The notes under the pieces: generated by a model | The model's input: the letters and a program-made list of their open reading frames with translations, nothing else | Database searches by the model: none | What the model was told of the DNA's origin: nothing | Position numbers and translations under genes: made by a program | Source: a virus | IMG/VR virus record: IMGVR_UViG_3300010413_000095 | Coordinates: 1 to 35,651 of that record | Length of the DNA stretch: 35,651 nt | Reading direction: 5' to 3' (one strand) | Part shown: positions 28,918 through 35,651 of the stretch, in pieces | Numbering within the stretch: the stretch's first letter is position 1 | How the letters are laid out: each line of letters begins with the position of its first letter

Positions 28918-30687
28918 TTAGGAAGTCAGTTGTTCGAGAACCACTGCGCTCTTGGGGACCGTCAGGGCACCAGAGATGCGGGTTTCGATCAGGTACTTCT
29001 GCTGGTTGTAATCAATGTCGAAGTCATCAAACATGTTGATTTCTCCGCCCTTGTCTGCACCAATGGTGTAGTCCTGCAGGTTAACGATAATTGCGCGCAA
29101 AGCGTACTCAGTCGCAACTGGGGTGTGAACCAAACCTTCCATGATAGGAACTTCGACGATGTTGGAAACGCGCAGTTCGGCTGCCAACTCGGAAAGAGTC
29201 TTGTACATGCGATAGCCCTGGGTGTCGCGCAGAAGCAACATGGCAGTTACCAAACTTGGAGCCATGAAACAGGTTGGCGATCCAGAACCACGATACTCGA
29301 CGCGAGCGCCGATAATATCATCGATCAGGTCTTCGGTTGTGTCAGCAAATGCCGCAATTTCCTGGTGAATATAAACAGAGTTATCATCCGTCCAAATTGG
29401 GCGAATATTGGTCTCACTGATTTTGTCAGTGGCAACACCAGAACGACCATCACCAACGAGGACCGCCCGAGCGAGTTCCTCGTCCAGCATGACACGCATT
29501 TCGCGCTTCAGCCAAGCTACAACATTGAAATCTGTGATGTCGATGATGTCATCGCGATCCAGTTTCTGTTTCTTGTAGACGGTTGTTGGGGTGGTGATCC
29601 GGCGAAGTACGGGGAACACTTCCTCGACTTTCAGGTCGCCAGTCACATAACCCTTGGCGCGTGCTTCGTCTGCGGTGATATCAGCATGCAGGGATTTGAT
29701 GCGAGAGAACGGGGAATGACGAGTGCCATTCATAACAGCAGAGACCCACTCCATACGACGTGCGATGAAGGTAGGTTCATTGGTTACATTCTTTGCATCG
29801 GGGAACAGGAGTTCCAGGTTGGCGCGATCACTACCAATACCATAGGTACCAGCGTGAATAAGTTCCTGAGTTTCTGGGGGTAAAGTAGCGACATGAGCTT
29901 CCCAGCCCTTACGCAGGGAACCCGCCTGGCGCCCTTTTTCCATGATGGCATTGAAATCAGCATGGCTCAGGACTGGACCGCTTTCGGTTGCGCGGTTGTC
30001 AAACACATTCTTTTTCATGATTTGAATATCTCCTTTAGGGGATGAGGTTTCTTCTTCTTCTTCGGCGCTTGCTTTGATCTCGCCGGTTTCTAAAAGTTGT
30101 CCGATGATAGCATAAACTGCGTTCTTTTGCTTTTCATCGAGAGTTTCGAAGACGTCGCCAACAGTTTCCTCTTCTTCGTCGGCATGTTCAAGATCTTCGT
30201 CTTCATGCTGCAGTTCAGCAACTTCCAGTTCAATACCAGTGTAGATCACGGCTTCTTCTTCCGATTCAATGACCTCACCATCAGCATGTTGTACTGCAAC
30301 GTAGTCAATTAATGCGCCAGGATTTGCGCCTGAAAGAACCAAGCTAACTTCGCGGATAACACCGTGCATAACTTGCTTGGATTTTTCAATCAATTGATTT
30401 GCATAAATCGATAAGAACGAAACGTCTTTATGTTTAACTAATTCCTTCGCCTCAACCGCAGCGGGTGATTCGTTGAAATATGCATAAGCATAAACGCCGT
30501 CTTCACGATTTTCGAGGACTGCATGACCGAGTACATTGGCAGGCTCATCGTGTAGATGTTGCCACACCAAGGGAACAGTCACACCGTCTTGGTGCTTAAA
30601 TGCATCACGCATAATAACACGCCCATCGGTGCATTTAAGATCGTTTTTGGTAGCATAACCACCAAAATCGAAATTAGGGTTTGGCAT
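28918..30687 (-). CDS. Fused prohead protease and major capsid protein
   Basis: The product is 589 residues. Residues 1-130 are an HK97-type prohead protease: VPLVWQHLHDEPANVLGHAVL gives the catalytic His (H44), FLSIYANQL the probable Ser (S93), and VLSGANPGALID is the end motif. Residues 138-215 form a very acidic linker (EEEE runs), probably the scaffold (delta) part. Residues about 224-589 are an HK97-fold major capsid protein (RMEWVSAVMNGTRHSPFSRIKSLHADIT, MLDEELARAVLVGDGR, TVPKSAVVLEQL). Fusions of protease and capsid occur in other siphophages. An internal start at M224 has AAAGGAG upstream and may give free capsid protein. The gene start is an ATG with GGGAG, overlapping the portal gene by 14 bases. 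Confidence 0.92.
   Translation of the reverse strand: MPNPNFDFGGYATKNDLKCTDGRVIMRDAFKHQDGVTVPLVWQHLHDEPANVLGHAVLENREDGVYAYAYFNESPAAVEAKELVKHKDVSFLSIYANQLIEKSKQVMHGVIREVSLVLSGANPGALIDYVAVQHADGEVIESEEEAVIYTGIELEVAELQHEDEDLEHADEEEETVGDVFETLDEKQKNAVYAIIGQLLETGEIKASAEEEEETSSPKGDIQIMKKNVFDNRATESGPVLSHADFNAIMEKGRQAGSLRKGWEAHVATLPPETQELIHAGTYGIGSDRANLELLFPDAKNVTNEPTFIARRMEWVSAVMNGTRHSPFSRIKSLHADITADEARAKGYVTGDLKVEEVFPVLRRITTPTTVYKKQKLDRDDIIDITDFNVVAWLKREMRVMLDEELARAVLVGDGRSGVATDKISETNIRPIWTDDNSVYIHQEIAAFADTTEDLIDDIIGARVEYRGSGSPTCFMAPSLVTAMLLLRDTQGYRMYKTLSELAAELRVSNIVEVPIMEGLVHTPVATEYALRAIIVNLQDYTIGADKGGEINMFDDFDIDYNQQKYLIETRISGALTVPKSAVVLEQLTS
30016..30036 (-). promoter_or_regulatory. Internal ribosome binding site and start for capsid-only product
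   Basis: Within the protease-capsid gene, AAAGGAG lies 11 bases before an in-frame ATG at 30018 (residue 224, MKKNVFDNR). The site is at the junction between the acidic linker and the capsid domain, exactly where a separate capsid start would be useful. The product would be 366 residues, or 40 kDa. Confidence 0.45.
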
Positions 30688-31921
30688 TATCTGTACTCCC
30701 TTCTTTAATAGGTTTTGATTTCGATTCCTCTCCTGTAGCTGCCTCGTTTAGGTTCTTGTTACGCAGTTCATCAGCTCTCGGATCTTTGCTGGGCTTCATA
30801 CCAAGCACTTGACGGAACTCATTACTGGAAACAATCTCATTTCGAGTGAACTTGTCAGCCATTTCAGCTAACAGCGAAGCAGGTACGAGTCTGAACGGAT
30901 CTCTCACAGCCATAATCTTTTGGCCTTGAGTTCGAGCGGTCTTTGTGAGGAACGTGCGTGACATAGCATCCGTGATAGCCGACAGAAACGGTTCGATAGT
31001 TCTACTCCAGTAGTTTATCATCGCTGTTTCATCCGCGGTCCCATCGAAGACTTCCTTCGTCAATCCTAACTGGCTCCATAGCATACTCGTTAAGTATTCG
31101 ATTTGTGCCATTAAGTTGTTCTCGGCTGGTCTGTTTAGTTGTGTAATCTTTTCAGTCGCATCAACATAAGCAATACCATATTGGGAACCCCTTAATTGCT
31201 CTTCAATCATCTCGCGGCGGTTCTCGGCCTGCTGTATTCGCTTTTCTGTCTTGAGAACGTATGGTAACTGGATAAGTAAATCTAATTTACCAGAACCACT
31301 TTGTTTATCAATGACATCTAAGAGGTTAATCTTTTCGATTAGACGTCGTAATGTTGAGTTTGGCTCATTCATTACAGAATATAACGGATTCTCTATAATA
31401 GCAACCATAGTCTTGGGCAAAGTAATTGGTTGATACATCCCAGTTGCTTGGTTGTAAAGGTCTACTTGCACATGTTCTGGATACCATTGTAGTATCTTTG
31501 CAACTCTCATTGTGAGAATATCGTAAGAACCCGTAACTGCGGGATTAAGAGTCGTATCTACAGGTACTATAGCAATAGAACCTTCATCGCATAGTGACAT
31601 TACTACGTCTTGTATAAACGCACGTCCACTTTGATCAATGTTCGCTTCAGTGGTTAAACAGTTGTTTAAACCGGAGTCAATAACATCGAGGTATTTGCCA
31701 TTCTCGTCAGTACGGACGTGCTGTATACCGACTGCGGCCACATCAATCCCAATTCGGTTATAGATAGAGGTAATCATCGATCCTTCGCTGTTATAAACCA
31801 TGCGAAGTAGCCTATCTTGTCTATAACCATAACCGGAGCCAATGTCTTGGAGATCGTAGTTTTCTCCAAATCTAAATATGTTCCAGGCCCGTCTAATTCT
31901 AGTAAGAATTGTATCTGGCAC
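30674..31921 (-). CDS. Portal protein
   Basis: The product is 415 residues and starts at GTG; AGGAGG lies 9 bases upstream and the nearer ATG runs straight into TAG. The wording SIYNRIGIDVAAVGIQHVR, LDVIDSGLNNCLTTEANIDQSGRAFIQDVVMSLCDEGSIAIVPVDTTLNPAVTGSYDILTMRV, IENPLYSVMNEPNSTLRRLI, QSGSGKLDLLIQLPYV, and QIEYLTSMLWSQLGLT is characteristic of HK97-type siphophage portals. Twelve copies should form the DNA channel at one capsid vertex and dock the terminase. The polar C-terminal tail (about 380-415) is of low complexity. It precedes the capsid gene as usual, but no terminase gene precedes it here. Confidence 0.92.
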   Translation of the reverse strand: MPDTILTRIRRAWNIFRFGENYDLQDIGSGYGYRQDRLLRMVYNSEGSMITSIYNRIGIDVAAVGIQHVRTDENGKYLDVIDSGLNNCLTTEANIDQSGRAFIQDVVMSLCDEGSIAIVPVDTTLNPAVTGSYDILTMRVAKILQWYPEHVQVDLYNQATGMYQPITLPKTMVAIIENPLYSVMNEPNSTLRRLIEKINLLDVIDKQSGSGKLDLLIQLPYVLKTEKRIQQAENRREMIEEQLRGSQYGIAYVDATEKITQLNRPAENNLMAQIEYLTSMLWSQLGLTKEVFDGTADETAMINYWSRTIEPFLSAITDAMSRTFLTKTARTQGQKIMAVRDPFRLVPASLLAEMADKFTRNEIVSSNEFRQVLGMKPSKDPRADELRNKNLNEAATGEESKSKPIKEGSTDNAKP

Positions 31922-31945
31922 TACATTATACCTCCTTCCTTTGTT

Positions 31946-33196
31946 TTAAATAAAGGCTACAGGCTTATAAGAGTCCCAATCGAATTGACCTTTTGTGCTA
32001 CGCACAAGATCTTCAAATCGATCACGTCCCTTAAAGCTGCTACCTCTAAATATAGCAGTGTCTCCATGAATCTGAATGAATTCTGGGAAACCAACAAAGC
32101 CACTGGCATCGTATTGCACAATCATAGCGCCTTTTTGCCAATTCCTATCTTTTGTTGACCCTGGAACTCGTCCATCTAAGTGGCATAAACAACCAGGACT
32201 AGCCGCCCAAATATGACGATCTTCATACATACCAAGAACACGTTCTGATACAATCTCTTGTCTATGAATATGACCAAAGATTTGACTTACAGTCGCGTTT
32301 TGGATTATTGTACTAGCTGTTGCACCTGGTCGAACTCTTGCCACTGAGCCATGAACGACTTTTAAGTGTTCATTTAACCACCATTCACCATCTGGATACT
32401 CTCCGACATAGTGAACGCCCATTCTTGATAAACCAAGTAGATTGTCAACCTCCATCATTGAGTCTAAATATAACTGATCTGCTGGGCGGATCATGTAAGC
32501 TTGTCTCATGTTCTTAATCATGTAGTTTTCTAGGCGATCATCATGATTGCCTATCATGGCTACTTGTTCTGCGAACGGAAAACTAGCTACAAAGTTGCCA
32601 ACATACCACGCAGCTTCTATTAAAGCGGCTTGCGTTGTCATTTGGAACTCTGGTCGAAGCACGTAATGTGTTGACCATTCTGAAAGATCTAAAATATCGC
32701 CAGCCCAAACGATTGAGTCTGGTTTTACTTCTAATGCTACTTGATGAACGGCATCTATTGCAATTCTATCATGTAGAGGAACCGCGCCAGGCTTATTAAC
32801 TTGCTTGAGGAATCCAAATTGCGGATCTGGTAATACTAGAGCCGTTTTCGTTTTTGTTCCTCTAGGTTTTCTAGCAGTTGTTTTGCGTATGTTGACAATT
32901 ACGTTGTGAATTGGTACCTTTGATGGAACTAATTCATGTCTAGAGAGCCACGCCTTAGCTTGATAAAGCCTTTTTGTATTAATCTCCCCAAAACTTTTAA
33001 CGTGTCCTGTCATGACGCCATTAACAAACTCTATGTCTTTGTCCTCAACTTTAACACCAATCGGCCAAGAATTTGGAAGGAATCTATCCACTTTCCAAAC
33101 GGTTAAATCGACCTTAAATAAGGCTAAAAGTTCGTCCAAAGACATAGGTTCGTCACCTGGTGGAGCGATTATGGTTCTATGGTTTTTAGAAGTCAT
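31946..33196 (-). CDS. Calcineurin-like metallophosphoesterase
   Basis: The product is 416 residues; the ATG overlaps the preceding TAA. The N-terminal 110 residues are of unknown fold and include a basic stretch (RKTTARKPRGTKTK). The catalytic domain then shows DPQ (D124, where a DxH is usual, with Gln replacing His), GDILD (166-170), GNHD (216-219), HG (282-283) and GHIH (308-311). This set defines two-metal phosphoesterases acting on phosphodiesters, including nucleic acids. Its location between virion genes and next to the portal is notable: it may be a packaged or assembly-related nuclease or phosphatase. The substrate is unknown. Confidence 0.85.
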   Translation of the reverse strand: MTSKNHRTIIAPPGDEPMSLDELLALFKVDLTVWKVDRFLPNSWPIGVKVEDKDIEFVNGVMTGHVKSFGEINTKRLYQAKAWLSRHELVPSKVPIHNVIVNIRKTTARKPRGTKTKTALVLPDPQFGFLKQVNKPGAVPLHDRIAIDAVHQVALEVKPDSIVWAGDILDLSEWSTHYVLRPEFQMTTQAALIEAAWYVGNFVASFPFAEQVAMIGNHDDRLENYMIKNMRQAYMIRPADQLYLDSMMEVDNLLGLSRMGVHYVGEYPDGEWWLNEHLKVVHGSVARVRPGATASTIIQNATVSQIFGHIHRQEIVSERVLGMYEDRHIWAASPGCLCHLDGRVPGSTKDRNWQKGAMIVQYDASGFVGFPEFIQIHGDTAIFRGSSFKGRDRFEDLVRSTKGQFDWDSYKPVAFI

Positions 33197-33543
33197 TAGG
33201 CTTCACCAACGGGAATTGTTATTGTTTGCGAGAGTGTTCTCCCGTCACTTAATGTTACAACACAAGTCAAATCATAACTACTTTTAGCTATACCACCAGA
33301 CAACCAAATAGTTGTTACTGTATCTATTGGGTAGTCTATACCAGCAATAGTTACAGCTGCTTGACTCTCGCTTTCTTTCGTTAAATCTGTAGGAACTGTC
33401 CAGGTAGCTGATGTAATCGTTGCTCCTTGGAGAATTCCACTATCTTTCTTACTTCCATCGTTTAATCCAGTTGGTTTATCGCACCATACAATGAAATATG
33501 GCTCTATATCATCTGGATCTTTAGTAGGTAATAGGATTGTCAT
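33196..33543 (-). CDS. Ig-like virion protein
   Basis: The product is 115 residues; ATGA overlaps the preceding gene, with AAAGGAGG upstream. It is beta-rich: a short N-terminal part, then ATITSATWTVPTDLTKESESQ, TVTTIWLSGGIAKSSYDLTCVVTLSDGRTLSQTITIPV. This is the pattern of small Ig-like phage proteins (WTVP-GLT---TIWLSGG--G--Y-VT--I-TS-GRT) usually encoded among head or fibre genes. It is probably a surface or joining protein of the virion. Confidence 0.7.
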   Translation of the reverse strand: MTILLPTKDPDDIEPYFIVWCDKPTGLNDGSKKDSGILQGATITSATWTVPTDLTKESESQAAVTIAGIDYPIDTVTTIWLSGGIAKSSYDLTCVVTLSDGRTLSQTITIPVGEA

Positions 33544-35147
33544 GATCCTCCTTTTGCACGTTTATCTCTAAATATAACGCCAAAGCGTTTATCTCGAAAC
33601 CGTACAGCATATACATTAGCATCACCAACTTTCTCAATTTCGAAATTCGAAGTTGGAGTGGCAAGCATAAGTAATGCTGTCAGCAAAGTAATATCATCGA
33701 ACAATACTACATTATCTAGTAACGATATACCATTAGTTTTAGCTAAAGTTACGGATTCTGCTCCACTTAGTAGTTCTGTCGAGCTTAAACCATAAGTTGA
33801 AGACATACTCACTACGTGATCGATAATTGCATCTTGCGCGGAGTTTGCTCCAAATATAACATTAACGTTAACGGCATCGTTTACCAAACCTTGAGAAATT
33901 GATGAAATTCCTAACAGTTTATTAAGAATTACAGTTTCATAGATAGCTCCTTGAACTTCTTCTAGGGTTGTAAGTCCACCAAATCTATTAAGAATTACGG
34001 CTTCTTCTGTTGTTCCTTGGGCTTCTTCTAGAACACTTAACGTGTCTATTAAGCTAAGGCTAACTAGATCAAATATAGTACCAAGCTCTCCAGTTGGTAT
34101 CGTGTTTATACGGTTTAAACTCGTAGAATCATTAACATTTACCTGAGAATTCTGCGCAAGTCCTTTAAATATAGCAAGAACTACGCTCTCATTTGTCTGT
34201 CCTTGAACAGTTTCTAAAGCCGTTAGTCCGTCAGTACGATTAAGATTAAGTAGATCGTAAAGCGTTCCCAAACTTGCTGATGGGATAGTATTAATACGGT
34301 TTAAACTCGTAGAATCATTAACATTTACCTGAGAAATTTGGGTAACACCTGCAAATCTGGCTAGATTTACACTCTGGAAGATGTCCAGCACTAATGATGA
34401 ACTAAGCCCCAAAGCTTTTGCAAGAGATACGCTCTCTTCCACGGGTGCTACCCAAATAACTTCTAGAACAGTTAAGAATGCTGATTTAGCTAGGCTGACA
34501 GATTCGAATTCAGACGTTATAGACGCCGAAGTCGTAAATATCTGCTTAGCTTGTAATACAGATTCTTGTACGTTTGCAAGGGTTGTCGCACTTTCACCAA
34601 CAAACTTTGCAAGGGAGGATGCTCCTGGCACGCTGGCATAATTTGCATCTGTAACGCCTTTAAATACAGCTAAAGATACTGATTCTTCTGTGGCTGTAAC
34701 AGCGTCTGGAATCTCAAGTTCGGTCCAAGCCGCATAAACATATGCGTTTGCTGTACCCGAACCATCAACACGAATGCGTAAAGCCGTATAATCGCTAATG
34801 CTATCTGCTTCTGTACCGGTTAACGTATAAGAATATGTCGTAAACGCAGTTGCAAGATTTCCAGGAATAGCATAACTAGCAATTAACGTGGTTCCTTGAT
34901 AAAGGTAAATATTACCAGTACCATTGTTAGCTTTATCACAACGCAATCGTGCCCGTATAATGTGTCCAGCACTAGAAGAGGGATCTGACAATGTGCTAGT
35001 TAATGCGTTCTCAAACGTATCAGCGGTTGGGTTCTTTGATGAGGTTATAAAATCTGCGTCATCGTTATCGTCTAACTTTGACCATAACGGAGTAGTACCC
35101 CAACCACCTGTAGATATGTCTGAGATTGGATAACCAAACTGTGCCAT
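33540..35147 (-). CDS. Repeat-rich fibre-like virion protein
   Basis: The product is 535 residues with a strong AGGAGG site. Residues about 30-150 look like a beta-sandwich domain (TFENALTSTLSDPSSSAGHIIRARLR, YTALRIRVDGSGTANAYVYAAWTELEI). Residues 152-490 consist of about twelve imperfect units of roughly 28-33 residues with the core ESVSLAK--GL, often with Asn or Arg variants (NLAR, SLNRINTIP). The C-terminus is basic (RFRDKRFGVIFRDKRAKGGS). Two units share an identical 42-base DNA segment. The repeats may form a beta-solenoid or extended fibre on the head or tail; the role is inferred from composition and place beside the Ig-like protein. Confidence 0.7.
   Translation of the reverse strand: MAQFGYPISDISTGGWGTTPLWSKLDDNDDADFITSSKNPTADTFENALTSTLSDPSSSAGHIIRARLRCDKANNGTGNIYLYQGTTLIASYAIPGNLATAFTTYSYTLTGTEADSISDYTALRIRVDGSGTANAYVYAAWTELEIPDAVTATEESVSLAVFKGVTDANYASVPGASSLAKFVGESATTLANVQESVLQAKQIFTTSASITSEFESVSLAKSAFLTVLEVIWVAPVEESVSLAKALGLSSSLVLDIFQSVNLARFAGVTQISQVNVNDSTSLNRINTIPSASLGTLYDLLNLNRTDGLTALETVQGQTNESVVLAIFKGLAQNSQVNVNDSTSLNRINTIPTGELGTIFDLVSLSLIDTLSVLEEAQGTTEEAVILNRFGGLTTLEEVQGAIYETVILNKLLGISSISQGLVNDAVNVNVIFGANSAQDAIIDHVVSMSSTYGLSSTELLSGAESVTLAKTNGISLLDNVVLFDDITLLTALLMLATPTSNFEIEKVGDANVYAVRFRDKRFGVIFRDKRAKGGS
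34108..34335 (-). repeat. 42-bp direct repeat pair inside the fibre-like gene
   Basis: Positions 34108-34149 and 34294-34335 are identical over 42 bases and lie 186 bases (62 codons) apart, so two of the protein repeats are in frame copies. They encode QVNVNDSTSLNRI in both. The near identity indicates a recent duplication or ongoing gene conversion. Confidence 0.85.
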
Positions 35148-35161
35148 TGCTCACCTCCTGG

Positions 35162-35651
35162 TTAGGACGCGGCGGCTGTACAAGTAATTGTTACATTCAA
35201 CACGTCGTTATCGATTAATGCGCGATCTTGACTGAACGCTCCACCACCATACAGAATACCGGTCGATCCGCCTTTGGTGCTGTTGTCAACAACGAATGCT
35301 CCACCAAAAGTTGCAGTACCACTGATTGTGAAGACTGCTTTGCTTGCACTATTATCAACGCTTTTACCGGATACAGTTCCAAGAACTAATGTCTGCCGAA
35401 CGGCTTCATCGTATGTTTGTTCTTCGGTCCAACCAGCGTGACCACCACTCATAGTATCACCAGGTGCAAATGAGGGTGTACCATCGGTCAGCCCCACATA
35501 CCACGCTGCTGTATAGGCTGAACCTTTTAAATGTTTATCAAGCGAATCATCTAGTCCTGCATCGACCACCAGGTTATCAAATTCTTCAACCCATAACAGT
35601 TCTCCGTCACGAAATGCTTCAACTTTGTAATGTGTTGATAGTCCTTTCGTT
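35162..35651 (-). CDS. Virion-type protein, 5' end beyond the window
   Basis: The frame stays open to the right edge (TKGLSTHYKVEAFRDGELLW and onward), so the start is outside; a GTG at 35569 is not a convincing start because coding wording continues upstream. Visible product: about 162 residues ending in TITCTAAAS. The pattern FDNLVVDAGLDDSLDKHLKGSAYTAAWYVGL, DTMSGGHAGWTE, YDEAVRQTL, VDNSASKAVFTI and KGGSTGILYGGGAF is one I recall from conserved phage proteins near head or fibre genes. It is probably a capsid-surface or tail-associated protein. TAA stop at 35162. Confidence 0.7.
   Translation of the reverse strand, partial: TKGLSTHYKVEAFRDGELLWVEEFDNLVVDAGLDDSLDKHLKGSAYTAAWYVGLTDGTPSFAPGDTMSGGHAGWTEEQTYDEAVRQTLVLGTVSGKSVDNSASKAVFTISGTATFGGAFVVDNSTKGGSTGILYGGGAFSQDRALIDNDVLNVTITCTAAAS

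Noticed and set aside
28930-29883. Plus-strand open frame of 317 codons opposite the capsid gene
   Set aside because: It has no ribosome binding site, its wording is not protein-like, and it mirrors the codon bias of the real capsid gene on the minus strand.
31922-31945. TATAAT-like sequence before the portal gene as a further promoter
   Set aside because: No CTCGC element lies 15 bases away and the TATAAT lies between the binding site and the GTG start, so it is better read as a spacer.
1-35651. CRISPR array, tRNA genes, insertion sequence or integrase
   Set aside because: I saw no regular spacer-repeat array, no cloverleaf candidates and no transposase or recombinase motifs in any frame.

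Overview
The window is part of a tailed bacteriophage genome with an HK97-type capsid and a long non-contractile (siphovirus-like) tail. Every gene I support lies on the minus strand, so the genome reads from base 35651 down to base 1. TAA, TGA and TAG all end genes, so the genetic code is standard. Genes are tightly packed, often with ATGA or TAATG start/stop overlaps, and many follow a TTGAAAGGAG-type ribosome binding site. No integrase, repressor, tRNA or CRISPR array was found. No terminase or endolysin was recognised, and they may lie outside the window. No gene-free stretch exceeds 300 bases; the longest are 9397-9593 and 16763-16977, both described below.

Layout in transcription order. 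(1) 35651-26216, head and neck: a 5'-truncated virion-type protein, a repeat-rich fibre-like protein, an Ig-like protein, a metallophosphoesterase, portal, a fused prohead protease and major capsid protein, two head-tail connector/completion proteins, tail tube, a terminator-like hairpin, two tail assembly chaperone-type proteins and a gp10-like tail protein. (2) 26219-18436, tail: a 1500-residue tape measure, distal tail protein, Gp37-like tail protein and a receptor-binding fibre with a lectin-like end. (3) 18434-9594, small genes: about 22 mostly short genes, at least 14 with membrane segments or a signal peptide. They include a tandem-duplicated Dp-1-type holin, two paralogues of the DUF6353-like membrane family and three zinc-finger or acidic mini-proteins. 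Several have private promoters and terminators. (4) 9381-3012, replication: one polypeptide joining an SF3 helicase, an AEP primase and a proofreading family B polymerase, then a DUF2815 ssDNA-binding protein, an SNF2-like helicase, a VRR-NUC nuclease and a PD-(D/E)XK nuclease. (5) 3024-35: a large protein with the RNA polymerase active-site motif and several helix-turn-helix segments, then a conserved small phage protein.

The host is probably a Chloroflexota bacterium of the Anaerolineae type. This is inferred from two small genes. One encodes a secreted protein with Pro/Thr stalks and a VYLPLV motif, which I associate with Anaerolineae surface proteins. The other encodes a signal-anchored protein of a type I recall from the same group.

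The most unusual items are: the RNA polymerase-like protein; the helicase-primase-polymerase fusion in a permuted domain order; a family of six promoter-like elements (CTCGC, exactly 15 bases, TATAAT) at gene borders; the membrane-protein island; and a strongly strand-polar word (TATATTT in the coding sense) scattered through the window.
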